In this document: piece by piece, positions 1 to 9,595 of the stretch
Numbering within the stretch: the stretch's first letter is position 1
Layout of the letters: each line of letters opens with the position of its first letter
Assembly: GCF_000022065.1 (NCBI RefSeq)
Contig: NC_011898.1
Coordinates: 2,038,501-2,102,500 of the forward strand
Direction of reading: 5' to 3'
Length of the DNA stretch: 64,000 nucleotides
Source of the DNA: Ruminiclostridium cellulolyticum H10
Lineage (GTDB): Bacteria; Bacillota; Clostridia; Acetivibrionales; DSM-1351
Translations under genes and position numbers: made by a program
The notes under the pieces: model-generated
The model's database searches: none
What the model was told of the DNA's origin: nothing
The model's input: the letters and a program-made list of their open reading frames with translations, nothing else

Positions 1-1
1 A

Positions 2-154
2 GCTTTGATTGGAGATGAAGCTACATGTAAAACCTTTTACCGCGAAAAAGATCATATAAGGCTTCAACCGCAGAATAGCAGTATGGAACCCATTGTTGTA
101 AAAGATGAGTTGTCAATTCTAGGAAAAGTAATTGGTGTATTCAGACGCATGTAA
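2..154 (+). CDS. lexA: LexA repressor, C-terminal fragment (5' end outside window)
   Basis: The window opens inside this gene; 50 codons and the stop remain. The translated tail contains [10 protein letters not shown], where the Lys matches the catalytic lysine of the LexA Ser-Lys self-cleaving peptidase, followed by [13 protein letters not shown] and [10 protein letters not shown], which are typical LexA C-terminal segments. LexA represses SOS genes and cleaves itself when RecA is activated. A bidirectional terminator follows before the convergent hfq gene. The presence of lexA is relevant to the LexA-box-like site at 32,917. The family call is secure even though the DNA-binding half is not visible. 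Confidence 0.93.
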   Translation, partial: ALIGDEATCKTFYREKDHIRLQPQNSSMEPIVVKDELSILGKVIGVFRRM

Positions 155-178
155 TATAAAATTTTACATATAAAATTA

Positions 179-219
179 AAAACGCAAAAGGAATTGATGA
201 TATGTTCCTCTTGCGTTTT
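179..219. terminator. Bidirectional terminator between lexA and hfq
   Basis: A 15-bp stem (aaaacgcaaaaggaa paired with ttcctcttgcgtttt, one mismatch) with an 11-nt loop is flanked by A-rich sequence on the left and T-rich on the right. It can therefore end both the rightward lexA transcript and the leftward hfq transcript. Confidence 0.8.
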
Positions 220-247
220 ATTATTTACATATTTAATATATGTAGTA

Positions 248-490
248 TTATTCTTTTCCCTGCTCATTAAAAATAAGGTTCACTGATTTCATAGGACTTA
301 TAGTTGAAATCGCATGCTTGTATACCAACTGCTGCTTTCCGTCGGTGTCCAGAACAACTGTAAAATTATCAAACCCCTTAACTAAACCCTTCAGTTGAAA
401 ACCATTTGTAAGATAAATAGTAACAGCAATGTGTTCCTTTCTTACCTGATTTAAAAAAATGTCCTGCAAATTAATAGTATTCTTTACCAA
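248..490 (-). CDS. hfq: RNA chaperone Hfq
   Basis: This 80-residue protein has the Sm fold of Hfq: an N-terminal helix ([14 protein letters not shown]), Sm1 ([21 protein letters not shown]) and Sm2 with YKHAISTI, which carries the conserved YKHA RNA-binding motif. Hfq forms hexamers that bind sRNAs and mRNAs. The start is a TTG with AAAGGAG nine bases upstream. It lies downstream of miaA on the same strand, the common miaA-hfq order, with a 153-bp spacer that may hold its own promoter. The length is normal for Firmicutes. Confidence 0.95.
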   Translation of the reverse strand: MVKNTINLQDIFLNQVRKEHIAVTIYLTNGFQLKGLVKGFDNFTVVLDTDGKQQLVYKHAISTISPMKSVNLIFNEQGKE

Positions 491-643
491 AGTAATTCAC
501 TCCTTTGTTATATATATATTTACCCATAAGCTTTCCCAAAAAAATCGGGCTTAACTTAAATTTGATACACTAAAACCATTTCTTTTTTTATTTTACTAGA
601 TAATGCCATTTGATGCAACAAGAATATAGTTCTATCAAGGTTT

Positions 644-1570
644 TTAGCCTTTTATGTATTCATAAATCTCATTAAATACATTTATATTATTTCCAGAATT
701 ATCTAGGTTAAACCACTTGATTCCATTTATTCGTTTAAACCAGGTAATCTGTCTCTTTGCATATCTCCTTGTTCCCTGTTTTATATTTTCAATTGCTTGC
801 TCCAGAGTGTAGGTATTCCTTAGGTATTCAAGTATTTCTTTGTATCCTATACCCTGCATGGAAATTATACTGTCTGCATAACCAAGGTTTACAAGCTTTT
901 TCACTTCATCTACAAGTCCGTTTTCAACCATAATATCAACTCTTCTGTTTATTCTTTCATACAACACCTGCCTGTCCATAGACAGTCCCACAAGAATAAA
1001 TTCGTATTTAGGCGGTGTTTTTCTGGAGATTTCATTGTGATATGAAATCGGCTTATGAGTCTGGTAATAAACTTCTAGAGCCCTTATTACTCTTTTGATG
1101 TTATTCGGATGAATATTTAAAGCTGAATCCGGGTCGACTTCCTGTAATTTTTTATGGAGGTGCTCAGGGCCCAATTCGTCTACCTCTTTTTTTAAAGCTT
1201 CGCGAAGTTCCCAGTCACTTTCACTTTCACTAAAATTAATATTATTTATCAAAGAACTGATATAAAGTCCTGTCCCCCCTGCTACTATCGGCTGTTTGTT
1301 CTTTTCAAGAATTTTGACTATATATTTTTCTGCCAGCTCCTTAAATCTGACAACATTAAAATCCTCACTTGGAAGTACTTCATTAATAAGATAGTGTTTT
1401 ATACCCTGCATTTCGTCCTTAGTAGGTTTAGCAGTTCCAATATCCATATATTTGTATATTTGCATGGAATCGGCAGATATAATTTCTCCATCCATTGCTT
1501 TTGCCAGTTCAATGGATAAATTTGTTTTCCCCGACGCAGTAGGACCAACTATAACAATAATACGGTTCAT
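644..1570 (-). CDS. miaA: tRNA dimethylallyltransferase MiaA
   Basis: MiaA transfers a dimethylallyl group to N6 of A37 in tRNAs reading UNN codons. The 308-residue protein begins with the P-loop GPTASGKT, followed by the conserved SADSMQIYKYMDIGTAKPT segment, VAGGTGLYISSL and KRVIRALEVY, all MiaA signatures. The product of its reaction is the substrate of MiaB, whose gene lies upstream in the same leftward cluster. The start follows AGAAAGGAAACAGA. Only 12 bp separate it from mutL, indicating co-transcription. Confidence 0.97.
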   Translation of the reverse strand: MNRIIVIVGPTASGKTNLSIELAKAMDGEIISADSMQIYKYMDIGTAKPTKDEMQGIKHYLINEVLPSEDFNVVRFKELAEKYIVKILEKNKQPIVAGGTGLYISSLINNINFSESESDWELREALKKEVDELGPEHLHKKLQEVDPDSALNIHPNNIKRVIRALEVYYQTHKPISYHNEISRKTPPKYEFILVGLSMDRQVLYERINRRVDIMVENGLVDEVKKLVNLGYADSIISMQGIGYKEILEYLRNTYTLEQAIENIKQGTRRYAKRQITWFKRINGIKWFNLDNSGNNINVFNEIYEYIKG

Positions 1571-1582
1571 TCTGTTTCCTTT

Positions 1583-3580
1583 CTAGACAATTCTTTTAAA
1601 CATTTTTTCTATCTCGTTTTTTGTCAGACGTATAACAGTAGGACGTCCATGAGGACAGGTATATCGTCTTCCGGTATTGGAAAGCTCAGTCAAAAGCTGA
1701 TGAACCTCTTTTTCATCAAGTTTTTTATTTGCTTTTATAGCAGCCTTACATGCAATGGTATGAATTATTTCATCAGCTAAAGGTGTGCTGACAGGTTTTA
1801 TTGATTCTTGAAGTTTTTGTGTCAATTCAATAAAAATATCTCTGGGCGAGTAGTCTCCTACCATATATGGAATTCCTCTGATAATAATGGTATTATTTCC
1901 AAAATCCTCATAAACAAATCCAATACCAGTCAGCAACTTTTCCTTTGCTTTTATTGTATCAATTTCAAAAGGCTGGAGTTGAATAACTACCGGCTCCAAT
2001 AACAGCTGAGTTGTGTTTTCCTGTGAATCAAATTTTGCTCTGAGTTTTTCATATATTATTCTTTCGTGTGCTGCGTGCTGATCTACCATTACAAGCTCAT
2101 CATTATTTTGTAAAAGAATATAAGTGGAAAAAGCCTGCCCTATGTATTTCATGTCAGCTAGTTCAGTATAAACCCTTTCTTTATTTACTTCCTGATCTTG
2201 TTTATTTATTGTTTCATCAAAGTTCTGAGAGGAATCATCCTCCCTGATTCCGGGAGAATTATTTTTAAGCTCATCAGAATTTTCCTGCTTAACATTCGTG
2301 ATTAGATTCTTTGGTTGTCCGACATTATAGTCTTCAGACCTTGTAAAAGTAAAGGAGGAAGTATCCGCCGGTTGTTTTTCCGCTGCTGTACTTACTTTGT
2401 GTACATCGACCTTTGCCAATGGCTCCAGAGCTTTTGTAAACAAACGTATCTCATCGGCTTTTTTGTTTTCCTCCTGCTTATTATTTAATTGTATTTCATT
2501 CTGGACATATTCCTTTTTAGGTTGGGAATTATCTGCAAACTTGAACAGCTCTCTGTCTTTATCAGGAACTGATACAGGATTAAACAGGCCTCCCCCTGTA
2601 GTAAGAGCATTGGAAACAGCCATATATATAGTTCTGGATAAATAGCTTTCGTCAGCAAACCGTACCTCGATTTTTGCAGGGTGTACATTGGCATCTACCA
2701 ATATAGGATTAATGTCAATATTTAATACAAAAAAAGGAAACCTGTTTTTCATAAGTATGCTTGAAAAGGCTTGTTCAACTGAATATGATACCAGTTTGCT
2801 TTTCACATATCTTTTATTTATATAGAGAGATTGATAGTTCCTGTTTGATCTGGCAGCTTCCGGTTTCCCTATATATCCGCTTATCTTTACCTTGTCGTCA
2901 GCGTACTCTATATGAACAAGGTTTTTTATAATTTCTTTTCCGTAAATACTGTAAATAACACTTTTCAAGTCATTATTTCCCGGGGTATGAATTAATGGTG
3001 TTTTTCCGTTTGTCAGTTTAAAAGAAATATTCGGATTACCCAAAGCTATTCTCGATATTGTATCAGAAATATATCCTGCTTCGGTAGAATCCTTTTTCAA
3101 AAACTTGTAACGAGCAGGAGTATTGAAAAATAAATCCTTAATAATAAACGTTGTGCCGACAGGACATCCTGTCTGCCTTACGTCTTGTAAAACTCCTCCT
3201 CTTACATGTACATACATTCCGTAGGCACTTGCAGCTGTCTTTGTCATAAGCTCAACAGATGCAACCGAGGCTATACTTGCCAGAGCCTCCCCCCTGAACC
3301 CCATTGTTATAACGGAATCAAGATCCTCCGCCCTTTTAATTTTACTGGTGGCATGACGTTCAAAGGCAATTTCCACATCGTCCTCATCCATGCCGATTCC
3401 GTTGTCGGCTATTTTAATATAAGATATACCGCCATTCTTTATATCAACTGAGATGCTGGTTGCACCTGCATCAATAGAGTTTTCCACCAATTCCTTTACA
3501 ACAGAAGCTGGCTTTTCAACAACCTCTCCAGCAGCTATTTTATTTGAAGTATTTTCATCCAGTACAATTATGCGTCCCAT
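1583..3580 (-). CDS. mutL: DNA mismatch repair protein MutL
   Basis: This 665-residue protein has an N-terminal GHKL ATPase with KIAAGEVVEKPASVVKEL, DAGAT, DNGIGM and GFRGEALASI, a variable acidic linker (about residues 345-470), and a C-terminal dimerisation and endonuclease domain. The endonuclease motif DQHAAHERIIYE matches DQHA(X)2E(X)4E, and CPHGRPT is near the end. This is therefore a nicking-type MutL, as in organisms lacking MutH. It lies 25 bp downstream of mutS and is presumably co-transcribed with it. Confidence 0.97.
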   Translation of the reverse strand: MGRIIVLDENTSNKIAAGEVVEKPASVVKELVENSIDAGATSISVDIKNGGISYIKIADNGIGMDEDDVEIAFERHATSKIKRAEDLDSVITMGFRGEALASIASVASVELMTKTAASAYGMYVHVRGGVLQDVRQTGCPVGTTFIIKDLFFNTPARYKFLKKDSTEAGYISDTISRIALGNPNISFKLTNGKTPLIHTPGNNDLKSVIYSIYGKEIIKNLVHIEYADDKVKISGYIGKPEAARSNRNYQSLYINKRYVKSKLVSYSVEQAFSSILMKNRFPFFVLNIDINPILVDANVHPAKIEVRFADESYLSRTIYMAVSNALTTGGGLFNPVSVPDKDRELFKFADNSQPKKEYVQNEIQLNNKQEENKKADEIRLFTKALEPLAKVDVHKVSTAAEKQPADTSSFTFTRSEDYNVGQPKNLITNVKQENSDELKNNSPGIREDDSSQNFDETINKQDQEVNKERVYTELADMKYIGQAFSTYILLQNNDELVMVDQHAAHERIIYEKLRAKFDSQENTTQLLLEPVVIQLQPFEIDTIKAKEKLLTGIGFVYEDFGNNTIIIRGIPYMVGDYSPRDIFIELTQKLQESIKPVSTPLADEIIHTIACKAAIKANKKLDEKEVHQLLTELSNTGRRYTCPHGRPTVIRLTKNEIEKMFKRIV

Positions 3581-3605
3581 AATTCACCCCATACCATTTC
3601 TGAAA

Positions 3606-6239
3606 CTATTCCCGGTTGTTCATCTTCCTTTGAAGTTCATATAAAATATTCATTGAATCAATTGGAGTCAGCCTTGATATATCAATTTTTCTTATTTCCT
3701 CAAGTATTTCAGCATCAGCAGATGCCTTTGCGGCTTGTGCAAATAAATCCAGCTGCCCGTCAACCTGCTTCTTTATCCTGCGTGCCTTTCCGCTCCTGTT
3801 TATATCGGCATCATCCAGATTTGAAAGTATTTCCTTTGCCCTGTCGATTACGGACTGAGGCACGCCTGCCAGCTTGGCAACCTGTATACCGTAACTACCG
3901 TCTGCACCACCTCGTATTATTTTTCTGAGGAATATCACATCCTCTCCTTTTTCCTTGACTGTTATGCAGTAGTTCTTGATGCCAGGCAGCTTTCCTTCAA
4001 GCTCGGTTAGTTCGTGGTAATGGGTTGCAAAAAGTGTTCTACACCCAAGCTGCTCCTTGTTAACAATATACTCAATAACAGCCCACGCAATACTTAATCC
4101 GTCAAAGGTACTTGTCCCCCTGCCTATCTCATCCAACACCAGAAGACTTCTTTTTGTTGCATTAATCAATATATTCGCAACCTCTGACATTTCAACCATA
4201 AATGTACTTTGTCCCGAGGCTAGGTCATCTGATGCCCCAACCCTTGTAAAAATCCTGTCAACCAGACCGATTTTTGCAGTAGCAGCAGGGACAAAGCTGC
4301 CAATTTGAGCCATTAATACAATAAGTGCAGTTTGCCTCATATACGTTGATTTACCTGCCATGTTGGGGCCTGTTATTATAGCAAGCCTATCCTCTTCCAT
4401 GTCAAGCACCGTATCATTTGGAACAAATCCGCTTTTATCAGTCATCTTTTCTACAACAGGGTGCCTGCCTTCAATTATTTCGATCTTGTCAGATAAAGAA
4501 ACCTCCGGCTTGCAGTAGCCTTCCCTATCAGCCACTTCCGCCAACGAAGCAAGCACATCAATTTCCGCAAGGGCTCTGGCGGTGGATTTTATTCTTGACA
4601 GCTGTTCTGCAATCTTCTCCTTAATTTCAACAAACAGGCTGTACTCCAGCTGTATTATCTTTTCTTCTGCTCCAAGGATAGTATCCTCGATTTCTTTAAG
4701 CTCAGGAGTTATGTACCTCTCACAGTTGGAAAGCGTCTGTTTTCTGATATATTCCTCAGGTACAAGAGAAAAATACGATTTAGTTACTTCGATATAATAG
4801 CCGAATACCCTATTAAATCCTACTTTTAGGTTTTTTATGCCTGTTTTTTCACGCTGAGAAGCTTCAAGAGCTGCTATCCAGTCCTTACCCTGTATTGAAG
4901 CCATTCTGAGCTTGTCTACCTCAGGATTATATCCGTCTTTGATTATTCCTCCTTCTTTTATTGTTACAGGAGGCTCATCAATTATTGATACCTCTATAAG
5001 ATTACACACATCCTCAAGGCAATCCAGCTGTTCACCGCAATTTTTTATATACTCTGCTTCAAAGCCGTTAAGTAAACTTTTTATGTAAGGTATCTGACAC
5101 ATGGAATTTTTCAAGGCTATTAAGTCCCGACAATTTACACTGCCAAGTACTACCTTTCCCATCAGTCTTTCTATATCATATACTCTTTTGAGCAGCTCTC
5201 TTGCTTCTACTCTTACCATAAACTTGTTTTTCAGCTCTTCCACAGCGTCAAGGCGAAGAGAAATATCACCATGATTTATCAATGGCTGTTCAATCCATTT
5301 TCGAAGCAACCTGCCGCCCATTGAAGTCATGGTTTTATCCAGAACCCACAGCAAGGAACCTTTTTTTGATTTCTCTCGCATGGTTTCTGTCAACTCAAGG
5401 TTTCTTCGTGATGAAGCGTCCAAAATCATGTATTCTTCAAGTGCGTAGGAATTAAATTTCTGTATGTGACTCAAGTTAACCTTTTGAGTACTTTCCAGAT
5501 ATTTTAAAAGAGCTCCCGAAGCATTTACGGCAATATCATATTCTTGAATATTTAATGTCTGTTTTTCAAAGTGATTAGCCAGAATATCCATTGAGTTTCC
5601 GTACTCAAATGAAGTTTCTTCAAAGGTCGAAACATATGTATTGAATCGCTGTTTTATTTCTGATGTAAGCTCATTATCACTATTTAACTCATTATTAACA
5701 ATAATTTCCGAAGGAAGGTATTTTGCTATTTCATCAAGAAGTTTGCCTCTTGTGTTCCCCCAGGTTATTCTTGTTGCATAGAAATCTCCTGTTGTTATAT
5801 CTACAGAAGCCAACCCGTAAAAATTACCGTTTTTATAAACAGACATAAGATAATTGTTCTTTCTTTCATCCAGCATGGTAATGTCAGTAACAGTGCCGGG
5901 TGTAACTACCTTTACTACATCCCTCTTCACAATTCCCTTTGCCAGTGCAGGGTCCTCAACCTGCTCACAAATTGCAACCTTGTAGCCCTTTGATACCAAA
6001 CGGGCTATATAATTGTCGGCAGCATGAAAAGGAACACCACACATTGGTGCACGCTCCTCAAGCCCACAATCCCTTCCGGTTAATGTAATCTCCAGTTCCC
6101 TGGACGCCAGCTCCGCATCTGAAAAAAACATCTCATAGAAGTCTCCCAGACGGAAAAATAAAATACAATCCTTATATTGTTCCTTTATATCCAGGTACTG
6201 CTGCATCATTGGCGTAACAGTTCCCATTTTATCCTCCAT
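3606..6239 (-). CDS. mutS: DNA mismatch repair protein MutS
   Basis: MutS recognises mismatches and passes the signal to MutL. The 877-residue protein contains the N-terminal mismatch-binding domain with FFRLGDFYEMF (the Phe-X-Glu mismatch wedge), the lever/clamp region, and the ABC-type ATPase with Walker A GPNMAGKST, the Q-loop/signature region and Walker B LLVLDEIGRGTSTFDG. The length is standard. The ATG follows GGAGGATAAA. A hairpin lies just upstream, between ricA/ylbF and mutS. Confidence 0.98.
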   Translation of the reverse strand: MEDKMGTVTPMMQQYLDIKEQYKDCILFFRLGDFYEMFFSDAELASRELEITLTGRDCGLEERAPMCGVPFHAADNYIARLVSKGYKVAICEQVEDPALAKGIVKRDVVKVVTPGTVTDITMLDERKNNYLMSVYKNGNFYGLASVDITTGDFYATRITWGNTRGKLLDEIAKYLPSEIIVNNELNSDNELTSEIKQRFNTYVSTFEETSFEYGNSMDILANHFEKQTLNIQEYDIAVNASGALLKYLESTQKVNLSHIQKFNSYALEEYMILDASSRRNLELTETMREKSKKGSLLWVLDKTMTSMGGRLLRKWIEQPLINHGDISLRLDAVEELKNKFMVRVEARELLKRVYDIERLMGKVVLGSVNCRDLIALKNSMCQIPYIKSLLNGFEAEYIKNCGEQLDCLEDVCNLIEVSIIDEPPVTIKEGGIIKDGYNPEVDKLRMASIQGKDWIAALEASQREKTGIKNLKVGFNRVFGYYIEVTKSYFSLVPEEYIRKQTLSNCERYITPELKEIEDTILGAEEKIIQLEYSLFVEIKEKIAEQLSRIKSTARALAEIDVLASLAEVADREGYCKPEVSLSDKIEIIEGRHPVVEKMTDKSGFVPNDTVLDMEEDRLAIITGPNMAGKSTYMRQTALIVLMAQIGSFVPAATAKIGLVDRIFTRVGASDDLASGQSTFMVEMSEVANILINATKRSLLVLDEIGRGTSTFDGLSIAWAVIEYIVNKEQLGCRTLFATHYHELTELEGKLPGIKNYCITVKEKGEDVIFLRKIIRGGADGSYGIQVAKLAGVPQSVIDRAKEILSNLDDADINRSGKARRIKKQVDGQLDLFAQAAKASADAEILEEIRKIDISRLTPIDSMNILYELQRKMNNRE

Positions 6240-6244
6240 GTATT

Positions 6245-6278
6245 AATGTACCTGATGTATACAACCATCAGGCACATT
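6245..6278 (-). other. Hairpin in the ricA-mutS spacer
   Basis: A 13-bp stem (aatgtacctgatg / catcaggcacatt on the + strand) encloses an 8-nt loop. In leftward RNA the one non-Watson-Crick pair becomes G-U, so the stem is fully paired only in that direction. No U-tract follows and the mutS ribosome site begins a few bases later. This suggests an mRNA processing, stability or attenuation element rather than a terminator. Confidence 0.5.
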
Positions 6279-6305
6279 GGCAAATTTAATCTTTTTTTAA
6301 AAGCA

Positions 6306-6692
6306 TTAGCCTCTGCATCCCCCACCGCAGCTCTTGCATTTATCATCTGAACATTCTGACTCTCCGGTTATTGAATAAACTAATATGTCATTTACCTTTT
6401 TCATTAAAGCTTCAAGATTTCCCTTGGCTGTCAGATAATTCATAGTAACAGAGTATGAGTTGATTTCAAGCTGTTTTGCAAGGAGTTTTTCCTTTGTTTC
6501 TTCAATTGCCTGTGTTTCAGCTTCACCTCTTGTAAGCTTGACCATTTCTATCTGAAGCTGCTTGTACTCGCTCATAAGTGTATTAGATTTATCATCTGAT
6601 TTCATTGCAGCTTCTGTTGTATTGTACTCTTGCATCTCTTTGGATTTTGCCAACAATTGTCCCAGTTCTCTTGCTTTTTCTATAATATCCAT
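6306..6692 (-). CDS. YlbF/YmcA (Ric complex) family protein with Cys-rich tail
   Basis: This 128-residue, largely helical protein belongs to the Com_YlbF family (N-terminal IIEKARELGQLLAKSKE). In Bacillus subtilis YmcA, YlbF and YaaT form the Ric complex, which binds Fe-S clusters and promotes RNase Y-dependent maturation of mRNAs, affecting competence, biofilm and sporulation. The last 16 residues hold four cysteines (CSDDKCKSCGGGC), consistent with metal or Fe-S binding. The position between miaB and mutS matches ymcA (ricA), although B. subtilis has cotE between ymcA and mutS and this window does not. Which paralogue it replaces is not settled. Confidence 0.82.
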   Translation of the reverse strand: MDIIEKARELGQLLAKSKEMQEYNTTEAAMKSDDKSNTLMSEYKQLQIEMVKLTRGEAETQAIEETKEKLLAKQLEINSYSVTMNYLTAKGNLEALMKKVNDILVYSITGESECSDDKCKSCGGGCRG

Positions 6693-6710
6693 TTTAATTA
6701 CCTCACTAAT

Positions 6711-8147
6711 TTATTTGTTTATTTTACCTAACAGAGACCAAGTCTGTATTTCTTCAATTTTTACTTTCACAAGCTTTCCTACCATATCAGGACTTCCTTT
6801 AAAATTGACTATCTTATTTTCTCTGGTTCTTCCGGTGTATGTGGTTTTACTGCTTTTGCTTAGTCCCTCCACCAAAACTTCTAGTTCCTTGCCAAGAAGT
6901 CCGTCATTTATTTCCTTACTGATTTTGTTTTGAAGCTCCAATAGTCTGTCAAATCTTTGTTTCTTAACTGTTTCTGGTATCTGCTCAGGATTTTTTGCAG
7001 CGGGAGTACCTGTTCTCTTTGAATAAAGAAAGGTATATGCCATATCAAATCTGGCTTTAGCAACAACATCCAGAGTTTCATTAAAGTCTTCTTCGGTTTC
7101 ACCGGGGAATCCGACAATTATATCGGTAGTCAATGCAATACCCGGAATGTTACTTTTAACCTTTTCAATAAGCCCAAGATACTGCTCCTTTGAGTACCTT
7201 CTGTTCATTTCATCCAGTATTTTCGAACTTCCTGCTTGCACAGGCAAATGCAAATGTTCGCATACTTTCTCACAATCTCTCATAGCATATATTAATTCAT
7301 CGGACAAATCCTTTGGATGAGAAGTCATAAATCTGATACGCTCAATTCCCTGTACTTTGTTGAGTTCTCTTAACAGTCCTGCAAATGTTAAGTCTCCCTC
7401 AAGATCCTTGCCGTAAGAATTAACATTTTGACCCAACAGTGTTATTTCCTTACAGCCATCTTTAGCCAGCTTTTCAACCTCATTTTTTATTTCTTCCAGA
7501 CTTCTGCTGCGTTCCCTGCCCCTGACATAAGGAACAATGCAATAGGAACAGAAATTGTTGCAGCCATACATTACGGTAACCCATGCCTTTATATTCTCTT
7601 TTCTTGATATCGGCATATTTTCCGCTATTGAACCGGTGGAATCCCATACGTCAATAACCGTACTTCTTGTTGTAATAGCCGTATTCAGTAATTCAGGAAA
7701 TTTATACAGGTTATGAGTTCCGAACACTATGTCAACGTGCTTGTAGGTCTTTTTTATATGCTCAACAACATCCTTCTGCTGCATCATGCAGCCGCATATG
7801 GCAATTATAAGGTTTGGATTTGTCTCCTTTAGTTTCTTTAAAGCCCCAAGATGTCCATATACCTTTTGTTCAGCATTTTCACGAACACAGCAGGTATTAA
7901 ATATTATAAGGTCGCTGTCCTTTCTTTCTGAACACTCTGAATAACCCATTCCAGAAAGCATTCCCGACAGTCGCTCGGAATCATTTTCATTCATCTGGCA
8001 TCCAAAGGTTTCAATAATGTATCTGACAGGCTTTCCTATGCTGGATATAACACCCTGATTGTACTGCTTTATTGTTTCTATATATTTGTACTGCTGATTG
8101 ATTTCTTCCGCAGATACTTTTGTAGTAATTCTCTTGCCCTCGCTCAA
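6711..8147 (-). CDS. miaB: tRNA-2-methylthio-N6-dimethylallyladenosine synthase MiaB
   Basis: MiaB is a radical SAM methylthiotransferase that converts i6A37 to ms2i6A37. The N-terminal UPF0004 domain contains [12 protein letters not shown] plus two further cluster cysteines (NTCCVRE, CGCMMQQ). The radical SAM domain has [20 protein letters not shown] (CxxxCxxC), and a C-terminal TRAM domain ends near [16 protein letters not shown]. An ATG exists at 8174, but GGAGGA lies inside that extension, seven bases before TTG at 8147. I therefore place the start at the TTG (478 residues). It is followed by ricA/ylbF. Confidence 0.94.
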   Translation of the reverse strand: MSEGKRITTKVSAEEINQQYKYIETIKQYNQGVISSIGKPVRYIIETFGCQMNENDSERLSGMLSGMGYSECSERKDSDLIIFNTCCVRENAEQKVYGHLGALKKLKETNPNLIIAICGCMMQQKDVVEHIKKTYKHVDIVFGTHNLYKFPELLNTAITTRSTVIDVWDSTGSIAENMPISRKENIKAWVTVMYGCNNFCSYCIVPYVRGRERSRSLEEIKNEVEKLAKDGCKEITLLGQNVNSYGKDLEGDLTFAGLLRELNKVQGIERIRFMTSHPKDLSDELIYAMRDCEKVCEHLHLPVQAGSSKILDEMNRRYSKEQYLGLIEKVKSNIPGIALTTDIIVGFPGETEEDFNETLDVVAKARFDMAYTFLYSKRTGTPAAKNPEQIPETVKKQRFDRLLELQNKISKEINDGLLGKELEVLVEGLSKSSKTTYTGRTRENKIVNFKGSPDMVGKLVKVKIEEIQTWSLLGKINK

Positions 8148-8213
8148 ATAAATTCCTCCATTGATATAAGCCATATGTGTTTTTTATACAAATGCTATTA
8201 TAACATAAAATTA

Positions 8214-8768
8214 TTAAATTAATATATAATTGAATTTTTCCTCTACAATATCCCTGCCACCGAGATTTACAGCTGCGAACGTTTTTGTACTGTTGAAGCC
8301 AAATCGTCTATAAAATTTTTTTGCACGTTCATTATCTTTTATAACCCAAAGATAGCAGTCCTTAAAGCCTTGCTGTCTTAGCCTTTCAACTGCAAACCTT
8401 GTCAGCTCGTAGCCCTGCTTTGAATTCCAATATTCGGGTAAAACATAGAGAGATATTATCTCACCTGAGTTTTCGCCAGAACAGCTGCTGTTGTCAGAAA
8501 CAACCGAATCTGACATGGCACAGGTCTGACCAATTCGCCCCCTGCCATAGGTTATACAACCGGTAATCCTGTTGTTTAGCTCAAATACTGCAACCTCGTG
8601 TATATTTTTGACAATAGACCTTTTGAAAATTTGAATCCATCCTTCATCGGTTATGTTGTCTAGATATTCCTGAGAAATAAATTCCTTATATGCGGCTTTC
8701 CAGGTTCTTGAATGTATATAACTCATTGCAGCCGCATCATCTGACATTGCTGGTCTGATTACTCTCAT
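8214..8768 (-). CDS. GNAT-family N-acetyltransferase
   Basis: This 184-residue protein has the GNAT fold: N-terminal RPAMSDDAAAMSYIHSRTWKAAY, a central strand with EIISLYVLPEYWNSKQGYEL where the acetyl-CoA-binding loop lies (the usual Q/RxxGxG/A is degenerate as NSKQGYE), and WVIKDNERAKKFYRRFGF, the classic late helix. It would transfer an acetyl group from acetyl-CoA to an unknown amine. It is a single gene with a good ribosome site (TAGGAG), divergent from the thioesterase and upstream of the miaB cluster. The substrate cannot be predicted. Confidence 0.83.
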   Translation of the reverse strand: MRVIRPAMSDDAAAMSYIHSRTWKAAYKEFISQEYLDNITDEGWIQIFKRSIVKNIHEVAVFELNNRITGCITYGRGRIGQTCAMSDSVVSDNSSCSGENSGEIISLYVLPEYWNSKQGYELTRFAVERLRQQGFKDCYLWVIKDNERAKKFYRRFGFNSTKTFAAVNLGGRDIVEEKFNYILI

Positions 8769-8857
8769 ACGTACTCCTAGGCCGTAAAATTTAACTTCTT
8801 GCTTATTGTATCAAAGTAGTTTGCTTGTATCAACTAACCTTGATTACAAAATCAATA

Positions 8858-8885
8858 TTTACTTTTTTAGTTATTAATGTATAAT
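8858..8885 (+). promoter_or_regulatory. Sigma-A-like promoter for the thioesterase gene
   Basis: TTTACT, 16 bp, then a perfect TATAAT lie about 40 bases before the start codon at 8925. The -10 box is strong and the -35 box is partial. Confidence 0.5.
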
Positions 8886-8924
8886 TAACTGTAATTAATT
8901 CCCTAAATCAAGGAGTGTAGTTAT

Positions 8925-9353
8925 ATGGAAAAAGAGATAATTAAATTTTTTGAGAAAGACAGATTTGCTCATTTTGTCGGAATTGAACTTACCAAAGTAG
9001 GTGCAGGTTTTGCTGAAACAAGTCTTGATTTATCTGAAAAACATATGAACGGGCTGGATATTGTTCAGGGTGGAGCAATATTTACTCTTGCGGATTTTGC
9101 TTTTGCAGCCGCTACAAATTCAAATGGATTGGCTACAGTTGGAATTAATTCCAATATTACTTACTTCAAGGCCCCAAAAGGTAAAAAAATAACTGCAGTG
9201 GCTAAGGAAACATCCGCAGGAAATAAAATCTGCGGATGCGATGTGGATGTCTTAGATGAAGACGGCACCCTGATAGCAAAATTCAGCGGAACAGGTTACA
9301 GAAAAGGCCTAAAAATAGATTTTTCTACAGGTATTCTAACAAAAATGAAGTAA
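8925..9353 (+). CDS. PaaI-type hotdog-fold thioesterase
   Basis: This 142-residue protein has the hotdog thioesterase pattern: an amphipathic N-terminal helix (FEKDRFAHFVGIELTKV), the motif HMNGLDIVQGGAIFTLADFA (substrate-binding helix with catalytic Asn/Gly and Asp positions), and the long strands GINSNITYFKAPKGKKI and GCDVDVLDEDGTLIAKFSGTGYRK. Such enzymes hydrolyse acyl-CoA or aryl-CoA thioesters. AAGGAGTG lies upstream of the ATG. It is a lone rightward gene facing ylzJ, with no pathway partner beside it, though a phenylacetate-CoA ligase lies at the far end of the window. Confidence 0.87.
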   Translation: MEKEIIKFFEKDRFAHFVGIELTKVGAGFAETSLDLSEKHMNGLDIVQGGAIFTLADFAFAAATNSNGLATVGINSNITYFKAPKGKKITAVAKETSAGNKICGCDVDVLDEDGTLIAKFSGTGYRKGLKIDFSTGILTKMK

Positions 9354-9376
9354 TTTATTTTTTAAACTTAAACAAG

Positions 9377-9595
9377 CTACTTAGGAATTGTTGTGCCGGG
9401 CTGAATCATTGGGTTTAAAAAATCATAGGGATTGGTACTAATTATTCTCTGAATCTGGTAATCGGAATTTCCACAACGGGATACTTGAACTTGTACCCCA
9501 TTAATATTCATTTCACTATAGCCAAGTTCATTCTCCGCATTGCCAGACGTGCTTCCCATTACAACGCTATGATCATATATAGTATAAAGAATCAT
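9377..9595 (-). CDS. YlzJ-like protein
   Basis: This 72-residue protein resembles the YlzJ family of spore-formers: N-terminal [14 protein letters not shown], a middle [27 protein letters not shown] and a Pro-rich end. The function is unknown. Its ATG overlaps the stop of tepA (ATGA), so the two are translationally coupled, as in Bacillus where ylzJ follows ymfB/tepA just ahead of spoIIIE. No spoIIIE is present downstream here. Confidence 0.75.
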   Translation of the reverse strand: MILYTIYDHSVVMGSTSGNAENELGYSEMNINGVQVQVSRCGNSDYQIQRIISTNPYDFLNPMIQPGTTIPK

